A stretch of DNA of 64,000 bases from Gemmatimonadaceae bacterium (GTDB taxonomy: Bacteria > Gemmatimonadota > Gemmatimonadetes > Gemmatimonadales > Gemmatimonadaceae). Location of the stretch: NCBI GenBank assembly GCA_037721215.1, contig JBBJNV010000001.1, positions 1 to 64,000 on the forward strand, read 5' to 3'. Made by a program: the position numbers and the translations under genes. This document shows, piece after piece, positions 15,651 to 25,466 of this stretch. The stretch's first letter is position 1; every line of letters starts with the position of its first letter. Under the pieces are notes generated by a model that was given only the letters and a program-made list of their open reading frames with translations, had not been told where the DNA came from and ran no database searches.

Positions 15651-18600
15651 ATGCTCGAACCAGCTTCGGATTTGATCCCTTCACATCCTGTCCCCGGCCT
15701 GACCCTCAGCGGCGTCCGGGATACCGATGCCGCGACGGAATGGCTTATCCGAGAGCTGGGAATTCTCCCGCTCGGAGCATTTGACCACCCTGTAGTCCTG
15801 GCCCATCACCCGGCACTCCGCCGCGCACTCACGCTCGGCATAGCACGCGCGACCGGCTGCGCTGCTTCGATTCGCTTCGTATCTCCTACCGGTTGGGTGG
15901 ACGAAATTGCCGAACTCGCAGGTGCCGACGGGGAATGGCGTCCGTCTGTAATGGCATGGAGGCTGACGGAGGGACTAACTGCGAGCTCGGAGAATCTCCC
16001 GCACTCGGTACGGCACATCGTCGATGGAGGAGACACGCTTGCGCTACTCGACTTCGCGAACGCCGTCGCGATGCGGTTTCGGGCGTACGTCCTGCATCGG
16101 CCGGATTTGTTGTTGCGATGGGAGGCGTCGGATATTCCGGCCGCTGACGCAAGCGAGGGCGAACGATGGCAGCATACACTCTGGCGCTCACTCGTCGCAG
16201 GCTCCTCATCGCAATCACCGGCTCAGATCATCGCCGAGGTGCGAGCTGGACGATTCCGCTGCCCGGAGAATGTTACTCCGGTAATTCTTGCCGTCGCGGA
16301 TCCAACTGTGCCGCCGACGGTGTTCGAGGTGTTGCGCGCGATCAGCAAAGAGCGCGCACTGCACTGGTGCGTCGTCGCGTTTGGTGGCACGTCGGAGCGC
16401 GCGATCATCTCGCCACGACTACGTTCGGCCACGTCGAGACTGGAACCACTCGGTCTCGCTCCAATGGCTGAACGCGACGGTGCGCAAACAACGCTGCTCG
16501 GCCGAATCCAACGCCTCCTCGACGAAGGCGACCGGAATCCCGAGCAAAAATTCACCCTGGACGACACGCTCACTCTCCACGCCTGCCACTCGCCGCTGCG
16601 GGAGATCGAAACGCTACGTGAGCGACTCATTTCCGCGATGGAATCGGATGGGCAGCTGCGGCCTCATGATGCCACGCTCTACGTCACTTCCCTCGAACGG
16701 TACCTGCCGGCCATCGATGCAGTCTTCGGCCTGGATGAACCGGGCATACCGCGACTGCCTTACGAAGTCGCGGGCCGTCCGTTCCGCGATCGCTCGCCCG
16801 TTGTATTCGCGGTCCTGAGGATTCTCGAAGCAAGTGAAGGCCGGGCAACGCTGGAGGAGATCAGCTCACTGCTCCGCCTCACACCGATTGCGGATGCAGC
16901 TGGCTTCAGCGAGCTCGAGACGGCAACGGTTCTTTCTCTCGCACAGCAGGCGGGGATCGTCTGGGGAATCGACGGTGCCGATCGCAAAGAGCGGTTCGAA
17001 TTGGCGCCGATAGAATCGGGCACATGGCGCCACGGCATCGACCGCCTCGTACTCGGCATTGCAATGGGTTGCACGGACTCTCCCGTCGGAGACGTCCTTC
17101 CCGTTTCCGGCGAATCGGCAGGGAATGCGGACATTATCGGGCGCATTGCGGGCTGGACGGAGGAACTCTTTCGGCTCTTTACCGATTTGCGTACGCCGCG
17201 ACCTGCCGGAGAATGGAATGAAGTTCTGGAACGCGCGATCACGACGTTCGTACAGGCCAGCGGGTCGGAGGACTACGAGGCGTTGCGCACACTTCGGAAA
17301 GCGATGGACGATCTGCTGGGCGGAATCGCGAACGTGTCGAAAGACACTCCGGTCGCCATGCCCGCCATCCGCACGCTGCTCGAACAGGCATTCGAGGACA
17401 TGGCCGGGGAAGTCGGCCATCTGCGCGGTGGAATTCGTGTCTGCCGGCTGGAGCCGGGTGCGATTATTCCGGCCAAGGTGGTCCTGATCGCCGGCGCCGA
17501 CGATGCACTGCACCCGGGCGGAGGAGGGAATCCTTCATGGGATCTTCTTTCCGCATCGCCTCAGGACGGCGATCCAGATCGCCGGGCAGACATGCTCGAC
17601 GCGTTCCGTCAGGCGATCGGCAGCGCGCGGTCGCGCGCGCACATTGCCTGGACGGGATTCACGACGCTCCGTCACGAGCCGCGCGCGGCATCGATCGCGG
17701 TTTCAGAGTTGCGTGACATCGCCCAGCGCATCCTCCCTGACGAAGCCCACAAATCCCTCGTGCGCAACGAGCCGGCACATCCGTTCTCGGCGAGCCATTT
17801 TCTGACATCGCCATCATCAGGGAGAATTCAAAGCGCTGCGCAAGGATGGGGAAACGCGGCACGCCTCATCCAGACTCGCGGCGCGGAACATCAGCCATTC
17901 GCCGACGAATCGCTCGACCCACCGGAATTACACTCACGAGTCATCTCCCTCGAGGCACTCTCCTCCTGCGTGAAAGACCCGTCCCTCTTCTTCTGCCGTC
18001 GCATCCTCAATCTCGAGATGCACGACAACGACGAGGTCGAGGAATGCGAGCCGCAGGCCGTCAATCCACCGACCACAGAAAAGGGCGTCAGCAACGATTT
18101 GCGCACCATATCGTGGCGACTCGAAGCGGCTCAGCGCCGGGGTGACATCCGAGATCGTGACCAGATTGCGGAGTGGCTTCAGCACCAGCCGGAGATGCCA
18201 TACGGTGAGGAAGGCCGCGTACTCGCAGGAGCCGTGGCAGAAGCCTGGTGGCCCCGGCTCGACGAGCTCCGGGGAATAACGTGGCTTCCGCCGCGGCCGC
18301 TTGAGCTCAAAGTAGGGGAGTTCACGATTGTGGGCCGGCTCGACCGCCTGACCGCCGACGCCCGCGTCATCGAATGTCTGTACAAAATCCGCGCACACTC
18401 GGCGCTGCCGAACTGGGTTCCTCATCTGGTGATGAACGTGATGGCGGATCGCGGAGAGGGATTGCCGCGCGAGACGTCGATGCTCGGTGAAACTCCATGG
18501 AAGATTGCGACTGTCGATGATGCAGAGGCGGAGCTTGTCAAACTTTGCACGTTCTACGAGCAGGCGTGCATCGCGCCGCAGCCGCTGTTTCGCAGGTCCG

Positions 18601-18875
18601 GATGCGCGTGGCTCGAGGCACTTGGCGGGCGCCCGGCGGCTGAGGTCGATTCTGGCACTTCGGAAAAGGCGTGGGCCAAAGCGCGCGAGGCCTGGGAGCC
18701 AAGGGCCGTTGTGCCCGGAATCAAGACTTATAAGATGGAAAGCGAGCAGCCGTCATCTGTGCTCTGCTGGCCGAACTGCGATCTCCTGGATCCCGACTTT
18801 GCGGTGTCGTTCGCACGTTCCACGGAGCAAGTGCTGCTCCCCTTCATGCGCGCCTGCATCGGAGATGACGCATGA
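15651..18875 (+). CDS. recC: Exodeoxyribonuclease V, RecC subunit
   Basis: A 1074-residue protein of RecC length. The clearest family block is LHACHSPLREIETLRERLISAM, followed by a phage-helicase-like fold with FGLDEPGIPRLPYEV and VVFAVLRILEASEGR. RecC lacks a working Walker A, and none is seen. The C-terminal third (residues about 800-1074) carries the nuclease-like pin domain. ATG 15651 is used because AAGGA lies about 6 nt upstream; a longer GTG frame from 15555 lacks family similarity. It overlaps recB by 4 nt. In the RecBCD complex it recognises Chi. Confidence 0.85.
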   Translation: MLEPASDLIPSHPVPGLTLSGVRDTDAATEWLIRELGILPLGAFDHPVVLAHHPALRRALTLGIARATGCAASIRFVSPTGWVDEIAELAGADGEWRPSVMAWRLTEGLTASSENLPHSVRHIVDGGDTLALLDFANAVAMRFRAYVLHRPDLLLRWEASDIPAADASEGERWQHTLWRSLVAGSSSQSPAQIIAEVRAGRFRCPENVTPVILAVADPTVPPTVFEVLRAISKERALHWCVVAFGGTSERAIISPRLRSATSRLEPLGLAPMAERDGAQTTLLGRIQRLLDEGDRNPEQKFTLDDTLTLHACHSPLREIETLRERLISAMESDGQLRPHDATLYVTSLERYLPAIDAVFGLDEPGIPRLPYEVAGRPFRDRSPVVFAVLRILEASEGRATLEEISSLLRLTPIADAAGFSELETATVLSLAQQAGIVWGIDGADRKERFELAPIESGTWRHGIDRLVLGIAMGCTDSPVGDVLPVSGESAGNADIIGRIAGWTEELFRLFTDLRTPRPAGEWNEVLERAITTFVQASGSEDYEALRTLRKAMDDLLGGIANVSKDTPVAMPAIRTLLEQAFEDMAGEVGHLRGGIRVCRLEPGAIIPAKVVLIAGADDALHPGGGGNPSWDLLSASPQDGDPDRRADMLDAFRQAIGSARSRAHIAWTGFTTLRHEPRAASIAVSELRDIAQRILPDEAHKSLVRNEPAHPFSASHFLTSPSSGRIQSAAQGWGNAARLIQTRGAEHQPFADESLDPPELHSRVISLEALSSCVKDPSLFFCRRILNLEMHDNDEVEECEPQAVNPPTTEKGVSNDLRTISWRLEAAQRRGDIRDRDQIAEWLQHQPEMPYGEEGRVLAGAVAEAWWPRLDELRGITWLPPRPLELKVGEFTIVGRLDRLTADARVIECLYKIRAHSALPNWVPHLVMNVMADRGEGLPRETSMLGETPWKIATVDDAEAELVKLCTFYEQACIAPQPLFRRSGCAWLEALGGRPAAEVDSGTSEKAWAKAREAWEPRAVVPGIKTYKMESEQPSSVLCWPNCDLLDPDFAVSFARSTEQVLLPFMRACIGDDA

Positions 18876-21800
18876 GCGTTCCAGAGACTTTCATTCCTGG
18901 AGACGGGCCGAATCTCGTCGAGGCATCCGCTGGTACCGGCAAGACGACATGGATGGTGCGCACCGCAGTGCGTCTCCTGTTGCAGGATCAGGGCATGCCC
19001 GCAGTGAACAAGGTCGAGCGACTCCTCGCGGTCACGTTCACGCGAGCCGCGACCGCCGAGCTGAAGGAGCGCATCCGCGCGGAGCTTCACAACGTGAAGC
19101 GGGTGAGAGATGGCGAGCCCGTAGGGGAACAATGTGACTGGATGAAGCCGATGCTCGACGCTGGCGGTACGGCGATGCTGGTTCGGCTCGAAAGCGCGCT
19201 CGCATCGCTGGATCGCCTCGCGGTCACAACGATTCACGGTTTCTGCAAGGGCGCGCTGGAGGAGTTCGCACTCGAGTGCGGCGTTCCGGTGGGCTTGAAG
19301 TTTATCGAGCACGATCGCTTATATCGTGACGAGGCACTGGCTGATGAATGGCGGGCGCTCACCTGGGAGATGGGTCCTGTGAGTCAGTTCGTCATGAGCG
19401 AACGGATGTGCGGGGAATCCTCCAGGCGCTCGCAATGGTCGCCCTTCGAACTCGAGAAAGCAGCGCGGGTTGTGCGCCAGGGAATCGGGGCGGCGCGGCC
19501 GGATCGTATCGTTCGTGAGGCCGAGCTTGCTTCCGTGCAGGAGACGCTGCACGGAGTCCTCGAGCATTGGGATGAGGGCCGGTTGCGCGATTTCCATGAT
19601 AAGGTCAAATGGAATAAGGCCGGTTTCACCCTCGAGCAAATGAATGCTCTATGTGTCGCGATGAGTGCCCTGGGCGCTGGCAAGAAAGCCCTCGTCAGCG
19701 ATATCGCGCGGTGGGCGAGATCGAGTGTCGATGCGGTTGCCAGCAAATCGAGCAAGGTCAACAAGGATCTGATTCCGAACGAGAAATTTCTCGACGCCTG
19801 CGAGGTGGTAAAGGCGGCGTATGACCGCGCAGCCTCACTGATCTGGCAGGATGCCGTGCTCTCTGTCGCCGAGCGAATGGAACGGGCGATGGAGCGCGAT
19901 CGTGTTGCGGGCTTCGACGAGATGATCGGCTACCTCCAGCGCGCTGTCACCGACGAGCAGAATGGCAAGCGTCTGCGCGAAGTCCTCGAGGGCCGCTACG
20001 ATGCAGTCCTCATCGACGAGTTTCAGGATACTGACTGGGCACAGTGGACGATCTTCTCGGGTACTTTCGGCATCAAGCCACTCGTGCTCGTCGGAGACCC
20101 GAAGCAGTCGATTTATGGATTCCGTGGCGCTGACATCACTGCATATCGCGCGGCGCATGCTGGGGCGATGGAGCGCGGAAAAGATCGCGTATTCTCGCTC
20201 GATACGAATTACCGGTCGGACCAGCAACTCGTCGCGGCAACCGAGATCCTGTTCTCACAGGCGAGCGAGCCGTTTGCGGTTGACCGGAGCGTCTTGAACT
20301 TCGAGCCCGTAAGAGCTGCGCGCGACGAGCCGTCACTGGTTGACGATGCGCGACGCCCGATGGTGCTCGTGGACCTCGGGAAGGATCGTGCGCCGGATCA
20401 GGAAAGGAAGGTGACGCGTTTCATTGCTCGGGAAGTCGCCCGGTTGTTGCGTGATCCTTCCGTCAAATACCGTGATCCGAAGACTCGCAAACTGCGCCGG
20501 CTCAAGCCGTCGGATATCGCGATCCTCGTTTCAGCGAATCGTCAAGCTGTTCCGCTTCTCGAGGAGCTTCATTCATATGGAGTGGCTGCTGTGTCGGGCG
20601 CCACGGGTGATATCGCCGAGTCGGCGATGTGGCAGGATGTATTGCTGGTTATCGGCGCGATAGAGGATCCGGCCAATCCGCGAGTGGTCCGTCGCGCGCT
20701 GTCGACGTCGATCGGGGGGTGGTCGGCGAGCCGGCTCCACGCGCTAGAGTCGGATGGCGATGAATGGAGACGACTGGTGGAGCGGCTCGCCGAGGCGCGT
20801 CGTGACTGGATGTCATTCGGGGTGCTTGCCGCGCTGATGCGTCTCACTAACGACTGGGATGCCCGCAAGACGCTCGCGGCGTATCCGGATGGTGAGAGGC
20901 GTCTCACTGATTTCCGGCACGTCGTTACGCTGCTTCAGGAGGCGGAGCGGGAGGGGCATCGGAATCCGACGATGCTGATTTCGTGGGCTAACAGGTTCGC
21001 TGCCGAGAGCGATCGCGACGCGGAATATCGCCAGCAGCACCTCGAGTCGGATGCGGACGCCGTGACCGTCAGCACTGTTCACGTTGCGAAAGGGCTCGAG
21101 TGGCCGGTGGTGTTCTGCGCCTACCTTTGGAAAGCGCCATTCAAGCGAGAGCTGACTCCTCACATAGCGCGGTTTCCTGACGGTACGCGCCGGATTGTGT
21201 TCGAAGACGCAGTTCCCGGAGAGATCGAGGGCGATACACCGATCGCTGAGCACCTGCGGTTGGCATATGTTGCGCTTACGCGGGCGCGGAGCCGTACCTA
21301 CGTCGTCTGGGCAGAGAGCCATCGCGAAGGCAGCGGTGCCATCCACCATCTTTTGCAGGGTGTCAGCAACGGTACTGGCTCACCTCCAGCTGTGCTCGCT
21401 GCCAGGCATCCTGAGCTGATTACGTGGATTGCAGAGGGCGAAGCGTCGAGTTTCACTGTCCCCAATGACAACGGAGATGCTGGCATCTCGAACGGAGATC
21501 TGGTTGCACGCAAAGTGACAGTCGGATCCGGGCAGACACGCAGCTGGACGGTGTCGTCGTACTCCCGGTTTACCAGAGGCCTCAAGCTTTCCGTCGATGC
21601 CACGGAAGTGGGGCCAGTGGATGAAGCGGAGGCAGCGGTTGCAGCGGAGGCTGCCGTGGCAGCGGAGGCAGCGGAGGCAGCGGTGGACGGCGCTGCTCCG
21701 CGTGCCGATCAACTGCCGGGTGGAGCGCACACGGGTAACGCGCTTCATGAGCTATTTGAGCGGTTCATCTTCCCCGATATCGCCAATCCAGTCGCCGTCA

Positions 21801-22465
21801 ACGACGCGATCGACGATGTACTCGATCGTTATGCACTGCCACGTTTGGGAGCCGATGCATCGCAGCGAGACGGTGCGATGGATCTGGTGCGACGAATGAT
21901 GACTGCCGCGCTTGCTACGCCGATACCCGGTGCCTCGAAGGCACTCGCAACCGTACCCAACGGGCAAACACTGCGCGAATGGCGGTTTCATCTCTCGATG
22001 GAGAACGTCTCCCCGGCGCAGTTCGCGAGCGTGTTCGCGAAGCATGGAGAAAAATGGCTCGCCGAGTTGTACGCGCCGACGCTCGCGCGCGCAACGCGTT
22101 CGGAGATCGACGGGTTCCTGACAGGTATAGTCGATCTCCTTGCTGTAGTTGACGGCCGATGGTGGATCGTCGACTGGAAGTCGAACACGCTTGGCACGAG
22201 TGCCAAGTCGTATGGTGCGGACGCGTGCAGGCAGGTGATGGTCAAGGAGCACTACGTCCTGCAGTACCACATCTATATAGTTGCACTTCACCGATTCCTG
22301 CGTTCGCGGATCGGGAGCGCCTATGACTACGATCGCGACTTCGGCGGTGTGGGGTACGCATTCCTGCGAGGTCTCGCTATGGGCGCGCCGTCGTGGTTTG
22401 TGGACCGGCCGTCGCTCGCGCTCGTCGAGGCGCTCGATGCGTGCATCGGAGGTTACCCGCGATGA
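18872..22465 (+). CDS. recB: Exodeoxyribonuclease V, RecB helicase-nuclease
   Basis: A 1197-residue UvrD-type helicase with a C-terminal nuclease. Walker A is ASAGTGKT (18-25), then AVTFTRAATAELKERIR (motif Ia), VLIDEFQDTD (Walker B), GDPKQSIYGFRGAD (motif III), VSTVHVAKGLEWPVVF (motif V) and YVALTRARSRTYVVW (motif VI). The RecB nuclease motifs GFLTGIVDLLAV and WWIVDWKSN sit near the C-terminus. An Ala/Glu-rich tract made by a short tandem repeat (about 21625-21690) links helicase and nuclease. The start and stop overlap the neighbours as ATGA, so recC-recB-recD is one coupled operon. Confidence 0.95.
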   Translation: MSVPETFIPGDGPNLVEASAGTGKTTWMVRTAVRLLLQDQGMPAVNKVERLLAVTFTRAATAELKERIRAELHNVKRVRDGEPVGEQCDWMKPMLDAGGTAMLVRLESALASLDRLAVTTIHGFCKGALEEFALECGVPVGLKFIEHDRLYRDEALADEWRALTWEMGPVSQFVMSERMCGESSRRSQWSPFELEKAARVVRQGIGAARPDRIVREAELASVQETLHGVLEHWDEGRLRDFHDKVKWNKAGFTLEQMNALCVAMSALGAGKKALVSDIARWARSSVDAVASKSSKVNKDLIPNEKFLDACEVVKAAYDRAASLIWQDAVLSVAERMERAMERDRVAGFDEMIGYLQRAVTDEQNGKRLREVLEGRYDAVLIDEFQDTDWAQWTIFSGTFGIKPLVLVGDPKQSIYGFRGADITAYRAAHAGAMERGKDRVFSLDTNYRSDQQLVAATEILFSQASEPFAVDRSVLNFEPVRAARDEPSLVDDARRPMVLVDLGKDRAPDQERKVTRFIAREVARLLRDPSVKYRDPKTRKLRRLKPSDIAILVSANRQAVPLLEELHSYGVAAVSGATGDIAESAMWQDVLLVIGAIEDPANPRVVRRALSTSIGGWSASRLHALESDGDEWRRLVERLAEARRDWMSFGVLAALMRLTNDWDARKTLAAYPDGERRLTDFRHVVTLLQEAEREGHRNPTMLISWANRFAAESDRDAEYRQQHLESDADAVTVSTVHVAKGLEWPVVFCAYLWKAPFKRELTPHIARFPDGTRRIVFEDAVPGEIEGDTPIAEHLRLAYVALTRARSRTYVVWAESHREGSGAIHHLLQGVSNGTGSPPAVLAARHPELITWIAEGEASSFTVPNDNGDAGISNGDLVARKVTVGSGQTRSWTVSSYSRFTRGLKLSVDATEVGPVDEAEAAVAAEAAVAAEAAEAAVDGAAPRADQLPGGAHTGNALHELFERFIFPDIANPVAVNDAIDDVLDRYALPRLGADASQRDGAMDLVRRMMTAALATPIPGASKALATVPNGQTLREWRFHLSMENVSPAQFASVFAKHGEKWLAELYAPTLARATRSEIDGFLTGIVDLLAVVDGRWWIVDWKSNTLGTSAKSYGADACRQVMVKEHYVLQYHIYIVALHRFLRSRIGSAYDYDRDFGGVGYAFLRGLAMGAPSWFVDRPSLALVEALDACIGGYPR

Positions 22466-24312
22466 CGGCATCCGCAATTTCCCCATCGGGCGAGGCCCGA
22501 AGGGTGACCGTTGACCCGATCGCCTTTCGTTCGGCCACCCTTCAGGAATCGCTCGGCCCGCTTGCCGCGGTGTTCCATCGGCAGATAGCCTCCGCTGGTG
22601 TCACCACTGATCAGGCCGGTGTCGTCGCCATCGCGGGCGCGCTGCTGATGCGGGCCACCGTTGAAGGACATATCTGCCTGACCCCCGAGGAGATTGCCGA
22701 GCATGCCGCGCTTGTAGGGGTTCAGTTGGACGCGGCGGCACTGCGCGCGGAACTGGGCAATCATCCGTGGGTTGGCAATGGCGACGGCGCGACACCATTG
22801 GTGTTCGAGCAGGATCGCCTCTACCTGCGCCGTTTCCGCGAAGCAGAGGTTCGACTGGCGTGCGCAATTCGTGAGCGTGTCGCGGCGGAGCCGTTACCGA
22901 TAGACCCCTCACTCGCGCCGCGATTCCGCGAAATATTCCCGTCGGGTGACACCATCGACTGGCAGGCCGTGGCAGCGACCGCTGGCCTGCGCTCCCGTTT
23001 CTCACTCATTACGGGCGGCCCGGGAACAGGAAAGACGACGACCGTTGCCCGGCTCCTCGCGTTATTGGTCGAGCAGAAGGCGGACGTTCGAGTCGCACTT
23101 GCCGCACCGACCGGGAAAGCCGCGACACGACTTGGCGAAGCAATTCGGCAGACGTGGAATTCGATGGGAGTCGACACCGGCATCCGCGACCGGCTCCCAT
23201 CCACGGGGCAAACCGTGCACCGCCTCCTGGGATACCGGCCCCAGGATGATTCGTTCAGGCACAACCCAAGCGATCCGCTCGAGCACGATGTCGTCATCAT
23301 CGACGAGGCGTCGATGGTGCCTCTGCTGTTGATGGATACCTTGTTCGCGGCGCTCAGACCCGACGCTCGCATAGTTCTGCTTGGAGATCACGACCAGCTC
23401 GCGTCGGTAGAGGCAGGATCGGTATTGGCGGATCTCGTCGCCGCGTCGGGGGCGATCGAGGGCGATCATGGTGCCTCCCTAGCGTCGGCATATGAGATGC
23501 TCAGCGGAGTCGTGCTCCCGGCAAGTACGGACGCCACGCCACTAAGAGATTCGGTAGTGCGTCTGGTTTACAGTCACCGGTTCGATGACTCGAAGGGGAT
23601 CGGCGCGCTGGCTCGTGCAATCCGCGACGGTGATGCGGACGGTGCGATTGCGGTTCTTTCGGAGCCCGATGATTCGCTTGTGCGCGGGCCTAGCTCGGTG
23701 CGCGACGAGAGCTGGCTCGACATTCTCGCTGAACCGGCGAATGCGGTGTTCGCATCTGAGACACCGGAGAGCGCTCTTCAGGCGCTCGGGCGTGTCCGCG
23801 TGCTCTCTCCGACAAACGTCGGACCGGGGGGAACCGAAGCCCTGACGCGGCGAATCGAGGAGAGATTGCGCAGGCTTGGTCACGATGTCACGGGCCAGTA
23901 CTATCGCGGGCGGCCCTTGCTGCTTACGCGCAACGATTATGCGCTAGGACTGTTCAACGGCGATATCGGTGTGGTGTGGGATGAGACCGACAAGGATGGA
24001 GCCGAAGTTCAGCGAGCCTTCATTGCGAATCCGGATCTCGGTGCAACGCCGAAGGGATTTCCTTTGCCGCAACTGCCGGAGGCGGTAACTGCCTGGGCGA
24101 TGAGTGTGCACAAGGCGCAGGGGAGCGAGTTTGACACGGTCATCGTGGTGCTGCCGGATACCGATGTGCGGGTGTTGAGCCGCGAGTTGTTGTACACAGC
24201 GGTGAGTCGGGCGAAATCGCGGGTTGTTGTTGTCGGGCCGGATGAGGCGTTGAGGCTGGCAGTGGGGAGGACGGCGCGGCGGGGGTCGGGGATGGCGGGG
24301 CGGCTTATTTGA
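22462..24312 (+). CDS. recD: Exodeoxyribonuclease V, RecD helicase
   Basis: A 616-residue superfamily 1B helicase. Walker A is TGGPGTGKTTT (184-194), Walker B is VVIIDEASMVP, followed by LLGDHDQLASVEAG, and the C-terminal UvrD_C2-like block is AWAMSVHKAQGSEFDTVIVVLP with LYTAVSRAKSRVVVVG. It is the 5'-to-3' motor of RecBCD. The start is ATG 22462 in an ATGA overlap with recB; an upstream ATG at 22393 inside recB gives a non-homologous extension. The gene ends 30-40 bp before a family 1 repeat. Confidence 0.94.
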   Translation: MTASAISPSGEARRVTVDPIAFRSATLQESLGPLAAVFHRQIASAGVTTDQAGVVAIAGALLMRATVEGHICLTPEEIAEHAALVGVQLDAAALRAELGNHPWVGNGDGATPLVFEQDRLYLRRFREAEVRLACAIRERVAAEPLPIDPSLAPRFREIFPSGDTIDWQAVAATAGLRSRFSLITGGPGTGKTTTVARLLALLVEQKADVRVALAAPTGKAATRLGEAIRQTWNSMGVDTGIRDRLPSTGQTVHRLLGYRPQDDSFRHNPSDPLEHDVVIIDEASMVPLLLMDTLFAALRPDARIVLLGDHDQLASVEAGSVLADLVAASGAIEGDHGASLASAYEMLSGVVLPASTDATPLRDSVVRLVYSHRFDDSKGIGALARAIRDGDADGAIAVLSEPDDSLVRGPSSVRDESWLDILAEPANAVFASETPESALQALGRVRVLSPTNVGPGGTEALTRRIEERLRRLGHDVTGQYYRGRPLLLTRNDYALGLFNGDIGVVWDETDKDGAEVQRAFIANPDLGATPKGFPLPQLPEAVTAWAMSVHKAQGSEFDTVIVVLPDTDVRVLSRELLYTAVSRAKSRVVVVGPDEALRLAVGRTARRGSGMAGRLI

Positions 24313-24348
24313 GGGGGGAGATTCGTGAAACCCAATAGGACGGAAAAA

Positions 24349-24413
24349 ATCCTTCCGGCTGCGGGCATTCCGGCCGTCGGCGGCCGGCTGAAGCGGAAAG
24401 GATGCTTCCAGCT
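24349..24413 (+). repeat. Family 1 half-repeat, left flank of four-helix cassette
   Basis: Matches roughly the first 65 bases of the 140-bp repeat, beginning ATCCTTCCGGCTGCGGGC, then diverges into a leader (TTTGATTCTTCAGGGC) that is shared with the second cassette at 38 kb. Together with 24487-24843 and 24883-25022 it forms one composite element of about 690 bp. Confidence 0.8.
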
Positions 24414-24486
24414 TGGCGGCCTTAGTTTGATTCTTCAGGGCGCGGGATGATGCTACCGGCGGAGGGGCGTACCGGTATGGTCGGGG

Positions 24487-24843
24487 ATGTCGGATTTCAA
24501 GAAACTAGATGTATGGAACAAGGCGCATCTACTCGCGCTTGATGCTCACAAGACAGCGATAGGGATTCGCGGCGCACACTACGTATCGCTTAGAAGCCAG
24601 CTTATTCGCGCGGCGATGTCCATCCCGGCGAACATTGTCGAAGGGCGGGAACAGGCAAGTGAAAAAGACTTCGCGAGATTCCTGCGATACTCAATCGGGT
24701 CTGCGTCCGAGCTTGAGTATCACTTGATCATCGGACGGAACATGGGATTGATCTCTCAGGAGTCGTTCGATTCGCTGCTCGAGAAGATCGAGCAGGTTCG
24801 GAAGATGCTCCACGGATTGGTTCGGCGGCTCGAGAGCGGCTGA
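24487..24843 (+). CDS. Four-helix-bundle protein (S23/IVS-like)
   Basis: A 118-residue protein starting MSDFKKLDVWNKAHLLALD. It has the family hallmarks LRSQLIRAAMSIPANIVEG, FLRYSIGSASELEYHLIIG and a closing leucine-rich helix. The family is known from open frames inside 23S rRNA intervening sequences and is related in fold to the Avd accessory protein of diversity-generating retroelements. Its activity is unclear; basic barrel-like pentamers that bind nucleic acid are described for Avd. Here it stands outside rRNA, flanked by a half and a full family 1 repeat. A broken copy lies at 38167. Confidence 0.88.
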   Translation: MSDFKKLDVWNKAHLLALDAHKTAIGIRGAHYVSLRSQLIRAAMSIPANIVEGREQASEKDFARFLRYSIGSASELEYHLIIGRNMGLISQESFDSLLEKIEQVRKMLHGLVRRLESG

Positions 24844-24882
24844 CTGGCCGGAAAAGTTGTCTGAGGCCAAAACGATCAAAAG

Positions 24883-25022
24883 ATCCTTCCGGCTGTTGGC
24901 ATTCCGGCCGTCGGCATCCGGCCGAAACGGAACGGATGCTTAACGCTCGCCGCCGGCTGCCCGCAGCATCAGTTCCGCAACGGCCGGGGGCCGACAGCCG
25001 GCGAGCCAAAAGCCGGAAGGAT
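24883..25022 (+). repeat. Family 1 repeat, full 140-bp copy
   Basis: Terminal arms ATCCTTCCGGCT and AGCCGGAAGGAT are exact inverted repeats. Short outer matches (GGAA/TTCC) are 3 nt outside them. It forms the right edge of the four-helix cassette and separates it from hipBA. Confidence 0.9.
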
Positions 25023-25099
25023 TCGTTCCGTCGTCAGTAATGGGGGCAAAAGCATGGAGTGTTGACGATTCGTCCACAATCCATGTAAGTTTACTATCA

Positions 25100-25120
25100 T
25101 CAACATTAATATGATGTTGA
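25100..25120. promoter_or_regulatory. HipB operator candidate
   Basis: TCAACAT-N7-ATGTTGA is a perfect 21-bp palindrome ending 16 nt before hipB. TGTTGACGAT occurs here and again near 25062, suggesting two operator sites as in known hip promoters. Confidence 0.6.
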
Positions 25121-25136
25121 CGATCACCCACATATC

Positions 25137-25466
25137 ATGCGATCACTCACTCCGAAGGACCTCGGCGCACTAGGCCGCAACGCCCGCACCAGTAACGGCT
25201 TAACCCAAGCCCAACTGGGCGAACGGATCGGCGCGAGCCGCTATTGGGTTGCAGAGTTTGAACGGGGAAAGAGCGGTGCCGAGCTTGGGTTGACACTCAA
25301 GGCACTGCGCGCCCTCAACCTGGTGATCACCGTTGAGCCAAAGGATGTCGTTCTTCGTCGCCAGCAAGCCGAAACCTCCGCGAGACAATCGACGAGTCAC
25401 ACCCCGAGCCAGCCAACGGTCGACCTCTCGGCAATCCTGAAACGATCGATAACGCGCGCTGGATAA
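25137..25466 (+). CDS. hipB: HipB-like antitoxin/repressor
   Basis: A 109-residue protein with an HTH_3 domain at residues 8-65 (LGALGRNARTSNGLTQAQLGERIGASRYWVAEFERGK, a textbook Xre helix-turn-helix), followed by LKALRALNLVITVEP. The extended tail (residues 75-109) probably contacts HipA. The stop overlaps the hipA start as TAATG. It binds and inhibits the HipA kinase and represses its own promoter, probably via the palindromes just upstream. Confidence 0.9.
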   Translation: MRSLTPKDLGALGRNARTSNGLTQAQLGERIGASRYWVAEFERGKSGAELGLTLKALRALNLVITVEPKDVVLRRQQAETSARQSTSHTPSQPTVDLSAILKRSITRAG

